Source of the DNA: Chenopodium formosanum
Lineage: Eukaryota > Streptophyta > Magnoliopsida > Caryophyllales > Amaranthaceae
Direction: 5' to 3'
NCBI GenBank assembly: GCA_024500155.1
Contig: CM044860.1
Coordinates: 7,116,501-7,180,500, forward strand
DNA: 64,000 nucleotides
The position numbers were made by a program, and so were the translations under genes. Position 1 is the stretch's first letter; every line of letters begins with the position of its first letter. Below the pieces are notes generated by a model, which was given only the letters and a program-made list of their open reading frames with translations, was not told where the DNA came from and searched no databases. Shown in pieces: positions 36,982 to 48,977 of this stretch.

Positions 36982-37639
36982 TACATGTATACCGTGTTAT
37001 TCTTTGGAAGCTTCAATGTAGAAAGAAGATTTGATCATTGGCTTTTAGTCTGGATGAATGGCTAGCATTTTAGAAGTGGGGATTTTATCCCTGTTTAATG
37101 AATTTCTTGAAATATGTTGATTTTGATGATCAATTTTTCTCTATTATTATCGCTAATAATTGAAGTTGAGTTGGCAAATTTGGCAATATATGATGAGTTT
37201 GATAGATAAAGGGTGTTGTCTTTGTTCTTATTTTGCATTTTTGCTACTTCTGTCTTTTGTTGATTCTTGTATTGTTTATCTACGGACAAACTAGCTTCTC
37301 TTGCTATGGAATCTGTCTATTATATGCTTGAGTGTTACTATTTGTTGTACACCTTCTTTCCCGTTATAGGCCGGCCCATAAAGTGAGGTTATTTGAAGTA
37401 TGGCCCATTAATTATATATATAAAGTATTTCATCATCATGATAGCTAATTTTCCCATTCTCTCTTAAAAGTTTCTTCCATTCCATAGGTCAAATTTTATA
37501 GATTATACACAGTTTTTTATTTATTTATTATTGATATGCAGTATATAAGAAATAGCAGTCATCTTCTTCTTGATTCGTTTTGATGTATATTATTGTCATT
37601 TTATTTTTAAATTTTGTATGCTAACGTAATGAAAATATT

Positions 37640-37722
37640 TACTCCTTATGGATTAGAATGGATGCGTCGTAGAGAATGTGAAAAGTCAAATAATAAAGTA
37701 ACTTTATGAGACAAAGGGAGTA
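37640..37722. mobile_element. Decayed Stowaway-like MITE
   Basis: TACTCCTTATGGATTAG at the left and ATGAGACAAAGGGAGTA at the right are about 80 bp apart and flanked by T/A-rich sequence. Confidence 0.4.
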
Positions 37723-38390
37723 AATTTTTACACAATAATCTTTTATGAGATGCAACCAATATGATTAGGCCTATACATCGTATATATCAACTATTAACAC
37801 TTAAATTCATTTTGATTTTCATATGTTAGTCATAATCATATTGTTATTATATTATTGATAGATCGCCAATGTGACATTTTTAATTTCTAACTACACGTGA
37901 AAAATACCATCAAGATCATAAATAACTTAGGGCAGTTAAATATTGGGGAAGGTTTAGATTTGGTAGGAAAATTACATAAACAATTCAAGCTTAGTCAATC
38001 AATAGGGTGTTAGAAAATTCTTGGTATTAGGTAATTAGTCATTGTCTTACTATTTCTTCATGTGACATAATTAAGCTCTCTTCAAGCCTTCGCTCTTGTT
38101 CAGAGGATATTTTGTACCATATAAAAGACTTGTAATATGCCATCGTACTCAAATAATTGTCACATTTTCCCCTATTATTCCTGCTAATTAAAATTAATTT
38201 ATTCGAAAAATTGTACTTTCAGACAAGCTTATATATGAAGATTGTTGTTTTGGCTCATGTAATAAGACTATACGAGTAGTGTTGAATTGTTGTATTGTAG
38301 TATTATTGAAGTTATCTTAGGTTTTGGAATCAAATCTTATTTTTGGAAGTGAAGGAGGAGATAAGTGCTCTGAACTAATGAAGTGTTATA

Positions 38391-38634
38391 ATTCCTTCGT
38401 TTATTTTTAGTTGACACGTTTCTTTAGTCACGTTTGTCAATGCACAAATTCAACCGTTAATACCTTTAATTATCGATTTCCAAAAATTACAAAAAGTTGA
38501 TATTTTGAAAATATACATAGTGACGAATCTAACAAGACTCTACATGACTATATTTTTCAGTACATATAAATCACAAAACACGGTTAAATAGTGCTAAAGT
38601 CAAATCGTATCAACTATAAAAACCGGAGGTTGTA
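38391..38634. mobile_element. Decayed Stowaway-like MITE, longer type
   Basis: Left ATTCCTTCGTTTATTTTTAG and right AAAACCGGAGGTTGTATTA. The interior (TTGACACGTTTCTTTAGTCACG, TTGTCAATGCACAA) resembles the element at 42331. Confidence 0.4.
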
Positions 38635-39290
38635 TTACTTATATACAATGTTTTTTTTTTTTTTTTTGACGGTACTTATATACAATGTTATCACGTTGTC
38701 ATACTATTCAACTTTGTCCATTTCTTTTTTTTTTTTCTTTTTTTTTTACCTAATCTTTTATATAATTTAAGAGATGTTTTTCTCAACTTCTCACTACATC
38801 ACTCTAAACCCAATCTCTCAATTCTCATTCACTCCCATTTTCCTTTTTCCTTTTTTTTTTTTTTTTTTTTTTTTTGCCATATAAATAACTTCCACTTGTC
38901 TTTTTTTTTTTAAAAAAAATATATATAAAACCCTCCAAAAAAAAAAAAAACTTCCACTATTATTTTTCCTAATAACACACACTACCCCAAAAAACTACCT
39001 ATGTAGTGTTTTATTATATTACCCAATTTCTTTTTAGAAACACCAATATTACAATAATTGCACATTTTTTTCCAAAATTATGTGCACTTTTTTTTTTTAA
39101 TAATATTGCCACTATAAGTTCCACTATTTTCCTTTTAAAAAATTCTTCCAATTGTTTATTTATATTTTTTAAAAATCAGTTAACTACCTTATTATTAATT
39201 CAATAATCATCGAAACAAAAAATATATACATAATGTTTTTTATGCGACAACACGTTTTTTTTTTTTTTGCAACAAACCAGCAGTGTGACT

Positions 39291-39455
39291 GGAGTAACCC
39301 CTATACTATTGACAGAGTAACCCCCTATAATACAAAACGCATAACCCTTTTAACACTGGCGGGATAATAACTATAAAGCTGAACGGGAAACCCCTATAAT
39401 ATTGACGGGTAATCCCTATAACATTGGCGAAGTAACTTCCATAATAGCTAGCTAC
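39291..39455. repeat. Degenerate 22-25-bp minisatellite, about 6 units
   Basis: Units follow GNGTAACCCCTATAATATTGAC with drift, for example at 39291, 39315, 39390 and 39412. It is not a telomere repeat. Confidence 0.6.
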
Positions 39456-40140
39456 ACGGTGTATCTAGCCACATAAAAGAATAAGTTACTACATCACAAA
39501 CAACTTTACGTATTTAAATATATTTTTGTTATTAGATCTTTGTAATATCTTTCTATAAAATATATGCACGGGTACACTCTAGTATAAATAATTCTAAAAA
39601 CTGAATATAATAGCAATTTAAACTCGCCTTTTTGTACCAATTAGTAGAGTAGTTGGAGCAAGCTAATCTGAAATTAGTTGTCATAAGATTAACTATTACA
39701 AAAAACACCATAATTAAGTGCCCATAATTACGTACTATATTTCATAATAGGTCAAAAAGTATGGATTTATTTATTTCAAAACACTCACATTTCACATGTA
39801 CTATAATATTTCATAAGACTCCCATTCTTACTATTTAATTCTTCCCAAATATTCTGTGTTACCTAAGGTTTATCCGTCTTGTCACGAGTTCGGACTCATA
39901 CAATACTTTTTTTTGGAAAAAAAAAAAACAATAAAAAAATTACACCGACCTAAATGTATGGTGATTAATAGTTGACCGCTTGGCCTTTGTGCTTTGTCCA
40001 TGCAAATGGCCATGTTCCCCAATCTACACTATCTCACACGTTGAAGATATCACTTTAAAATGACCAACTGCAGACAAATTTATCTCATGAGCATTTGCCT
40101 ACATACTTATTACTCCGTAATAATTAATTAGTTATTACAT

Positions 40141-40270
40141 ACGAGTATAGTTAGTAGTTAATTACATGTACTAAAAAAGTCTACAACTTTTATTATCATA
40201 TCATATATACGAGTGTAGTTAATTACATGTACTAAAAAAGTCTACAACTTTCTATTATCATATCATATCA
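40141..40270. repeat. 62-bp tandem duplication
   Basis: Two adjacent copies share TTAATTACATGTACTAAAAA and GTCTACAACTTT followed by ATTATCATATCATAT, with small indels. Confidence 0.75.
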
Positions 40271-40828
40271 TACAAAGTCGCATTTACTTTACACGAACTT
40301 CTTATATGTTTGCTCAAAGACTTATTTTAAGAATTGGAATATTTCAATTTCAACCTTAGGAAAATACTACTCCATAATCCATATATGGCAAACTCAATCA
40401 CAAAAGATAATAATAATAATAGGTGTATTTGTTTGTCACTTAACAACTTTTTTCGGGCATATTATTACTTATTAGTAGTACTCTTCAACTTCAATAGATG
40501 GCTATTATTTTCATACACATGATAAAGCATTGTTTAAATAAGTTATTTTATTTTGAGACGGATTTATCTTATTTAAAACGACAGCAAAATATTTACATAT
40601 ATATCGTTTTGTTCAATGTAGATTATCAATTACTGTTACTTGTATTTAAAATTGGGAATATTACATAATAAACAATGTTTAATTTTAATATACTTCATGT
40701 CCATACATTATCCATATAACTACTTAACACGGAATAAAGGGTGTAACAAATTTTATGCTATTACTAAAAAATAATGGACAGGAAAAAACTTAGTTACACG
40801 TAAGCCTAACAACTAAGATGACCCGTCT

Positions 40829-40865
<37 letters not shown>

Positions 40866-40876
40866 TTTAATAAGCT

Positions 40877-40884
40877 TATATAAA
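40877..40884 (+). promoter_or_regulatory. TATA box of the first NPC gene
   Basis: TATATAAA lies about 170 bp upstream of the ATG at 41053. A P1BS-like GTATATAC (40922-40929) follows it. P1BS is the binding site of the phosphate-starvation regulator PHR1, but in such AT-rich DNA one match means little. Confidence 0.5.
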
Positions 40885-41052
40885 GTATACACTGCAAACT
40901 TTAGCTTATAAATATATCCTCGTATATACATACTTATTCCTAGCAGCATCTTTAGCTCATAGCACCTTCATTATTCTCGCCTTCAAGCTAACACAGCTTA
41001 TTATATTGCTAAGCTAGCAAAATATTTTCTTCAAATTTGTAAGCATACAAAA

Positions 41053-44000
41053 ATGGCGGATAATAATGAGAAGGAATATCCAATAAAAACAGTGGTTTTG
41101 TTGGTTATGGAGAATAGATCCTTTGATCACATGCTAGGATGGATGAAATCTCTCAACACTGAAATCGACGGTTTAACGGGTCAGGAGTCTAACCCGTTAA
41201 ACACTTCGGATCCTAACTCGGATCGTATCAAATTCGGGGATGGGTCTGTTTTTGTGGATCCAAACCCTGGTCATTCTTACCAAGATATCTATGAACAGGT
41301 AAGCTATAAATTGTTATACTTTATCCACTTTCTGTTGGGTTATTATGTGACTAGTGTTTGTGACTTTGTGTATGAGCTAACCTCTTCAGATATACTCCGT
41401 AGGCTAACTCGATATCCTGTCATTGAAATGCGTGTCTACTTTTTCCCTTTTTTATTAGGCGTAACATTATGTCATTATATAAAGGTTACCCGACTATTTC
41501 ACAATTTTTGCATATACGGAGTACATTATATATAAATCTAGTTGTAATTTATACAAGTACTTTGTATATAATGAGAATCAAGGTTAGCCTAGTGGTTGGA
41601 GACCCTCCTTCCACCCCTACAAGAAAGGTTTGATTCTCACTCCAATTAAGTTAAATCCCTTATTTCCCCCAACTTATAAGAGAATTCTCCTTATTTTTTT
41701 CTTTAAAAAAAGAAAAGTACTCCGTACATAATGAGTTGAATAGAATTCCTGTAATTAAATCGTCTAGTAACTAAAGAGGATCTTATCCTTGTTTTTTTTT
41801 TAACCAAAGATTTCTTTTTTATCTTTGTTCAATTAATTTTGTAGCATGTGAGTACTTATTTTTTGTATTTTATTTACCATGTCAGTTAGATATACAGAGT
41901 ACATATTGTTTTTAAATTCACAAGATAAGTAGTATGTTTAAGTAACATTTCTGACATGTAATTCATAAGATAAGTATGTTTAAATTCATAAGATATACAG
42001 ACTACATATTGGATTATTCAAGTTTTTTTTCTAGTTGCTCTAAAAAAATAAGTAGCATTTCTGACATATAGTTCCATCACAATTAATTGTCAGACATAAT
42101 ACTAATGTTTATTACTGATCATTGATTTCTTCAATTGGACCTAACATCTACCAAAGAACTACATAATCAAACATGAGTCAAAATTAACATAGTTAACTAT
42201 TTCCTGAAAAAACCTGCCCCCTCTAAATTAAAGTGCATCCCAATCCCCACCTTAAAGGTCTAAACACTAAAGTTGATGTACCACATATGTTAATCAAGCT
42301 CACCAAACCTCACCATACTTAAGCATAATACTTCATCCGTTAGTTTCATATTAGTTGACGCCGTTGACGCCACACTTTCTTTAGACGTTTTTGACAATGC
42401 ATAACTTCAAATAATTATATCTTCAATTACATACAACTACAAAGTATACTTAATAAAAATTTCAAATAATACCTCATTCGATTAAGTTTTTTTTTTCTTA
42501 ATAATGAATCACAAAATAAGTCAAAGAAATTTATGTGAATAGTAACAAAGGTCAAAACATGTTAACTATTATGAAACGGAGGAAATATAAAAGTGATTTT
42601 AACTTTGGTAGTTGCCTAGTTGGTCTAAGTCTCGGACAATGTTACTCAAACAAGTCTCAACTGTTGCCCTTATCCCGTGACCTTACTAATAAATACAAAT
42701 CTCGATTGGTAAATTAATTAGGCCTAAGTTGGCACGCTGTCCTATTGACATTACAAAATATGAAAATTAAAAGAAATCCTTAGACCCAAAGTAGGCCTAC
42801 TAATTAGAAGTTGTGTGGTACAAATCTTTATTACTTACCACTAGACCAATTAGTGCTTGGTCCTAGTCATAAACTTTAAACAGTTGAAAGAAATAGTTCA
42901 ACAAATAGCTGCACAATTTTTAACAATAAGACATTGCATAATTTAATACAAGCATAACTTAATTTGTAGTCATAATTAAATAATGAATGATTAAAATGAA
43001 GTTCCCATCATTTACATAATTGATGAATGAACAGGTATATGGAGAACCATGGAGTCAAGAATCAGTGGACAAGAAATTACCCCCAACAATGGAAGGATTT
43101 GCCCAAAATGCAAACCGGATCCAAAATGGCATGGCTGAAACCGTGATGAACGGGTTCAAACCCGAATTAGTACCAGTTTACAAAGAACTTGTAACCCAAT
43201 TTGCAGTATGTGATAGGTGGTTTGCTTCAATGCCAGCATCTACACAACCAAATAGGTTGTACGTACACTCTGCAACATCACATGGTTTAATAGGAAATGA
43301 CAGCAAGAAATTAAATGCAGGGATGCCTCAGAAAACCATTTTCGATTCATTACATGATGCTGGTCATAGTTTTGGTATTTACTATCAATCTGCACCATCC
43401 ACTCTGTATTACAAGTAAGCCTAATCATATTATTTCCGTTTTTTTTTGTTGAATTGATTTTCTTACCTGGCTAGTGTGACAAGGTTACGTGTTTAGTACA
43501 TGTGTATGACTTTAAAAAATGTGTACAATCGCAGATAAACTTATATATATGGGTATTTTGGGTGCAGGAACCTTAGGAAATTGAAATATGCAACAAAGTT
43601 TCATCCTTTTGATGTGACCTTCAAGCTCCACTGCAAGGAGGGGAAGCTACCAAATTATGTGGTGATCGAGCCAAGGTATTTTGACTTGCTAGCATTGCCG
43701 GGAAATGATGATCATCCATCCCATGATGTGTCAACAGGTCAAAAGTTTGTCAAGGAAGTTTATGAAGCATTGAGGTCAAGTCCTCAATGGAATGAGATGT
43801 TGTTCATGGTTGTATACGATGAGCATGGCGGGTTTTATGATCATGTGCCTACCCCTGTCGAAGGTGTGCCTAACCCTGATGATCTTGTTGGTCCTGGTCC
43901 GTACAATTTCAAGTTTGATCGCCTTGGTGTTCGTGTTCCTGCCATGTTCATCTCACCCTGGATTGAACCCGGAACAGGTACTAATACTACTTAAAATAGT

Positions 44001-44724
44001 GTTAAAAGTTGTTGCTAGACTTGTTACACGTATATGATCAATTTATTTAATTTTACTGATTGAAATTTATTTTTACTGATTAAACTTCGTAAAATGGAAT
44101 ATGTAGTCCTGCATACTCCTTCAGGGCCGCAACCAACATCTCAGTACGAGCATTCCTCAATTCCAGCAACAATCAAGAAGTTTTTCAACTTGAAGGACTT
44201 TCTTACCAAACGAGATGCATGGGCAGGAACTTTCGAAGTTGTCTTAAACAGAACAACTCCAAGAACAGACTGTCCAGGTAGATTTTCGTGCAGATTTATC
44301 ACTAATTAAGGAGGACTAGCTAGCTTAATTTTCATGTAACAAATATTATTAACTGGAGTAATTGATAAGCATGTTTCGTGTAGTTACACTGCCTGAGCCA
44401 ATGAGACTACGAGACTTTGAGGCAAAGGAAGACAATAAACTATCAGATTTTCAAGAAGAATTGGTGCAGTTGACAGCAAGCTTAAAGGGAGACCATAAGA
44501 TGAAAGACGGTCCTTTGGATGGTATGACTGTTGCTCATGCTGCTGAGTATACCAGTGAGGCGTTCAAGGTCTTCATGGCAGAGTGCGCGAAAGCTAAGAA
44601 AAATGGCGTGGCTGAGGACTCTGTGGTGGTGGTTGAAAGCACTGAAGAAGAGATAATCACTAACAAAGACAGCCTCAAACCCAAAACTTTTTTCCAGAAG
44701 TTGTTCTCTTGTGCTGGTTGGTGA
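41053..44724 (+). CDS. Non-specific phospholipase C, NPC3/4/5-like, copy A
   Basis: Five exons: 41053-41298, 43035-43414, 43568-43977, 44107-44277 and 44384-44724, giving 515 residues. It belongs to the phosphoesterase (acid-phosphatase-like) family. Motifs in order are ENRSFDHMLGW (from residue 20), ASTQPNRLYVHSATSHG, NDDHPSHDVS and VYDEHGGFYDHVPTP. NPC enzymes hydrolyse phospholipids, and NPC4 also phosphosphingolipids, to diacylglycerol or ceramide and a phosphorylated head group, notably during phosphate starvation. There is no signal peptide. The C-terminus KLFSCAGW keeps a Cys four residues from the end, comparable with the acylated C-terminal Cys of NPC4. The first motif has VME where copies B and C have VQE. 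Intron 1 (1.7 kb) holds a SINE and a Stowaway-like MITE. Confidence 0.95.
41576..41715 (+). mobile_element. tRNA-derived SINE in intron 1 of NPC copy A
   Basis: A 140-bp body with A-box-like TTAGCCTAGTGGTTGG (41584-41599) and B-box-like GGTTTGATTCTCAC. Its tail is T- then A-rich. Imperfect 20-bp direct repeats flank it: AGTACTTTGTATATAATGAG (41556-41575) and AGTACTCCGTACATAATGAG (41716-41735), with three mismatches, as expected for target duplications of an L1-mobilised element. Confidence 0.75.
42331..42585. mobile_element. Stowaway-type MITE in intron 1 of NPC copy A
   Basis: Left CTTCATCCGTTAGTTTCATA and right (minus strand) TTTCCTCCGTTTCATAATAG form imperfect inverted repeats with TA at both outer edges (42329-42330 and 42586-42587). 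Confidence 0.65.
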
Positions 44725-45308
44725 TAACATTATATGGATGGTACTTGTATTATTCAATAATAATCATCTATTTATGTTTTAAAATGATGTAGTAGATAAA
44801 CAATTGTATAATTTATTAAACATATTATGTTTGTAAATAGTTTGTGGAATGTCCCATATCCTCCTTTGCTTTGTAATAATAATTGAAGTGATGAGTTTTC
44901 TTAATTACTTAAATAAGTAATAAATTGTTGTGAAATTGTGAATCATTTGATAAATAAAGTTCTTGGTAATTAAGTACAAATTATTCTCTTAACAATGATA
45001 AATCATTCAAAAGCAAGTTTTCATCCCTTCTTCAATTGAAAGATAAAGCTGTTAACTTTAAAAAAAAAATAAAAAAAATAAAAAGAAAAAGAAAAAGAAA
45101 AAAGAAAGACTGCTCATGACTTCATGAGAAGTGATGCAAGTACTATAAAAAAAAAAAAGATGAAGGGAATAACACTTTACCAGATAAGTCAAGGGTGAGC
45201 TAAATCAACTTATATTTAGAATCTTATTAAACGACCATAAGGAGTCAACCAACCATGAACAAGCCTGAGCCACACCTGTCATGAGATTCCACATGATAAA
45301 CCAACTTA
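44725..45308. other. Spacer between NPC copy A and the EPSPS relic
   Basis: AT-rich. The first 150 bases are presumably the NPC 3' UTR. Simple A/AAAG-rich sequence at 45060-45110. No gene. Confidence 0.5.
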
Positions 45309-48285
45309 TACGCCTTTTGATTGCTGTTGTTGCCGGAAATTCTAGGTTCGTCTGATGCTTTTCAAACTATGTTATGTAATACCAATAATTATTCCTTTTG
45401 TCAGTTATGATGCTGTTAATGTAGCAGGAGTAGGAGGTCTTATGAATGTTTACTCTCAGTAATCAATGTTTTTGCTGCTTTCACTTTGATTTTTTTTTTT
45501 TTTTTTTTTTCCTTTTATTGGTATCTTCAGTTATGTACTTGATGGGATGCCAAGAATGAGAGAACGGCCTATTGGGGATTTAGTAGCAGGTCTGAAGCAA
45601 CTTGGTGCAGACGCCGACTATTTTCTTGGCACAAATTGTCCTCCTGTTCGGGTAAATGCTAAAGGAGGTGGCCTTTCAGGAGACAAGGTAAGTATTTATG
45701 TTCTTTATACCATCTTATCTTGTTTATTACTTTGTAAGTTTTGATTTTAGTAATTAAAATTCTAGCAATTTATTTTTTTATGATTTCGAGTATAGTTCAG
45801 ATTCTATGGATCTCATTTGTGAAGTGTCCTATTTATATGTATGGTTTTATAAGCATATATGCAGCAGGTCAAGCTCTCTGGCTCAGTTAGCAGCGTGTTT
45901 TTGACTGCACTGCTCGTGGCTGCTCCTTTGGCTCATGGAGATGTGAAGATTGAAATTGTTGACAGACTGATTTCAGTACCGTTTGTAGATATGACAATTA
46001 AAACAATGGAACGATTTGGAGTGTCTGTAGAGCATAACGCTAATTGGGACAGGTTCTTAATCCGGGGTGATCAGAAGTACAAGTAAGAGTGTCATCTTTT
46101 ACATCATTTCATGTCCTACAACATTACTCCAATAGTAGACTGGAAATTGAAAAGCACATGAAAATTCATCAGATCTCCTGGAAATGCATATGTTGAGGGT
46201 GATGCTTCTAGTGCTAGTTACTTTCAGGGGCTGCGGTCACTGGTGGAACTGTGACCGTTGAGGGTTGTGGTACAGGCAGTTTACGGGTATGATCCGGAGC
46301 CTTTATTTTACATCATTTTTATGTCCACAACTTCATCCTTGTTGTCTGTTAAGATTATTTTCTCAGTTGTTTTCAGATATCAGCAGGTTTCGTTTATGTC
46401 TGACAGACTTCAGGTTTTTTCGCACAGGGTGATGTAAAATTTGCAGTGGTTCTTGAAAAGATGGGGTGCAAAGTTAGCTGGACAGAGAGCAGCATTACTA
46501 TCACTGGACCAGCCAGGGATTCATCTAGAAGAAAACAATTGCACACCATCGACGTCAACATGAACAAAAGGCCTGATGTTGCAATGACTCTTGCTGTCGT
46601 TGCCCTGTATGCAGATGGCTCCACTGCCATCAGAGACGGTATATATGCTTATTGCTTAAATCCTTTCTTTGAACGTAGTGAACACTCTTGTTGTTTAACA
46701 CATGGATTTTGATTAATTTAAGGATAATGACAGTTAGTGTGTCAGAATGAAGCCATACATTAGGAATTTGGACTAGTCTTGTCATTGAAAATTGATGCAG
46801 ATAGCAACCATAGTTTAATCTTTTGGTGACGTGAAATTACATCTTTAAATAAACTATTCCCTTCGTGCCTTAAAGATTGTGCCATCCCATTTTAATATTT
46901 GAGGTAGTAAAATAAAGTAGAGAGGAATTGTCACGACCATTTTAACAATTGTAGAAGAGAAATCGATAATGGATATGTTTTGTGAAAGAGCGTGCAGTTG
47001 CTAGTTGGAGAGTGAAGGAATCAGAACGGATGAATGCTATTTCTACAGAACTCAGAAAGGTAAGTTGGAGAAAATTTTAATTTACTACTCCGTAATGAAT
47101 TAAAAATGATGTTCAATCACTATATATTCGGTTAATCTTGAAATTGTTTAAGCTTGGGGCGACTGTTAAGGAAGGACCTGATTACTGTGTGATAACTCCA
47201 CCTGAGAAACTAAACGTAACTGCCATTGACACGTACAACGATCATCGAATAGCGATGGCATTTTCTCTTGCTGCTTGTGCTGATGTCCACATTACCATCA
47301 AGGATCCGGATTATTCTACTGTGTCATTCTTCAAAGAAGGACACCTTAACATGCTGATGTGGCATGTTATGGTTGGTCAATTTTTCCTTTATTTTTATAA
47401 GTCAAAATGTACTATACACATATGTATAATTGAAAATACATGTATTTTTGTAAAGAATACATAATCAAGTATTTGAAAATTTATTTTTAATTTTAAATCA
47501 TCCAGAAAATTAAATTATACAATCAAAATTTAGATAATCACATATTCATCATCGTTCTTAATTGTTCATCATAATTCTTCATTTGTGATCTTAATTGACG
47601 GAACTCAAACCGAAATCCCGACCAACGAACAAATCCTCCAAAGATCTAATTTTTATTGGGTTTTCAAATCTTATTTCTTAATTCATATTTTTATTGGGTT
47701 TTCCAATATTCCGATCAGCAACCCGGCGGCTTTTCGGCATTCACGGCAGCAGCTCAAGGTTTCCGGCAATTGTTCTTCTTCTCCGGTAGAAAATCCGTGA
47801 TTATCATCTGGTTGTTCGCTGCCCAGCTATTTCGTATGTGTTTGGTGCAAGAATTGAGAATACATTAACAATAATGTTTCGGAATGGGTGGATGAATGAA
47901 GAAAAATGATGAGAATACATTAACAGTGAATGTTTGGGAATGGGTGGATAAATGAAGATGAATGAAGAACGAACATTGATGATGAACAATTTCAATTTTG
48001 GGTTTTTTTTTTTTTTTTTTTTGAAAAATTGGGATTTTTTTTAAAAAATAAATGTGATATAAAATAATACATGTATTAAAAAAAATACATGATATAAATA
48101 CAATTTTAATACATTATGGACATAGAAAATAATTCAAAATAAAAATAAAAATACTAAATATAAGCCAATTAGATTTTGCCATGTCAACACTTTATGGTGT
48201 CATTTTTAAAGAATGACATTGTAGAATTCAAGGATCCAGGGTGCACCAGCAAGACCTTTCCAAACTACTTTGATATCTTGCAGAG
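45309..48285 (+). pseudogene. EPSP synthase (shikimate pathway) pseudogene
   Basis: Exon-like blocks with splice sites: about 45311-45345 (eroded end of exon 2), 45531-45687 (YVLDGMPRMRERPIGDLVAG), 45868-46083 (VKLSGSVSSVFLTALLVAAP), 46173-46286, 46428-46638 (GDVKFAVVLEKMGCKVSW), 46998-47059, and 47153-47307 continued at 48238. EPSPS joins shikimate-3-phosphate and phosphoenolpyruvate in plastids. Here the transit peptide, exon 1 and most of exon 2 (including the active-site LFLGNAGTAMRP region) are missing. About 4 nt are deleted near 46225 (SASYF/GAAV junction), shifting the frame. A MULE splits the last exon and the normal C-terminus is gone. Introns are kept, so this is a degraded genomic duplicate and not a retrocopy. 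It lies between two NPC genes. Confidence 0.93.
47308..48228. mobile_element. Mutator-like non-autonomous element (MULE) in the EPSPS relic
   Basis: 921 bp with about 50-bp imperfect terminal inverted repeats (TTCTACTGTGTCATTCTT at the left; on the minus strand TTCTACAATGTCATTCTT from the right). It is flanked by a 9-bp duplication CAAGGATCC (47299-47307 and 48229-48237), typical of Mutator. Joining the flanks restores the EPSPS IKDPGCT reading. There is no transposase. A less AT-rich centre (about 47,590-47,860) with a short open stretch could be captured host DNA, but I do not recognise it. Confidence 0.88.
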
Positions 48286-48289
48286 GCTT

Positions 48290-48972
48290 GAATTGCCAGG
48301 CATTGAGTCACCAGGCTTCCATCACATTCTTTGTATAATTGCATTGTTTAAGGATATTAAATTGTTATGTATTCGTATTTGATAAATCTATATTTACACC
48401 TAAAATTCTGCTTTGTAAAACTTAAATCACTCCCTTCAAAAAAAAAAAAAAAAACTTAAATCACTAGAATATATTTACTTTGTATAATTCTAATGATGTA
48501 TAACATGCATGGCTACATTTTTCCAAAACAAACGATAGTCAATTTAGAGTTTATTGGTAGAATTAAAATCTAAAGTGTAATATACTAATGTGTAACCATA
48601 AACCATTATTTTTGAAATGAAGAGAATGCATATCATTTTTATTTTTACCATCTTCATTCTGTGAGTTTTTAATCTTAATTTGCCCTTATTTCAAGCTAGG
48701 GTAAAATTTAATAGAGCTTGTTAATTTAAGTTAAGAAACAGTTTTAAGAGAAGACCATCATAATATGTACTATAAAAAAATTACGGGGTACTTCATAATA
48801 GCGTAGTAAGCTAGCCGTTACGTACATTGTGTGTATATACACAGTTGGCACTTGGCAGGGCATATTCAAGACTTTAAGAGCAGGAATCCTAGAACATGAT
48901 ATATAGTAGTGACTATAGTCATGGGCGGCCCTCATGGCATAGTTTATCCCTCGTCATTATTAATTATAGATT
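48290..48972. other. Spacer
   Basis: AT-rich, no gene recognised. A palindromic GTGTATATACAC lies near 48830. Confidence 0.45.
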
Positions 48973-48977
48973 CACCC

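Larger units (their letters stand above)
36982..40876. other. Intergenic region between FNR and the NPC cluster
   Basis: 3' UTR of FNR at the left. The rest is AT-rich with two decayed Stowaway-like elements, a CCCCTATA minisatellite, a 62-bp tandem duplication and many long T runs. No gene recognised. Confidence 0.5.

Noticed and set aside
40922..40929. P1BS-like GTATATAC near NPC genes as evidence of phosphate control
   Set aside because: GNATATNC is frequent in AT-rich DNA, copy C lacks one in its near upstream, and the copy A site lies downstream of the TATA box.
45309..48285. Possibility that the EPSPS copy is a functional, alternatively started gene
   Set aside because: The frame is broken at about 46225, the last exon is split by a transposon and the N-terminal active-site region is missing.
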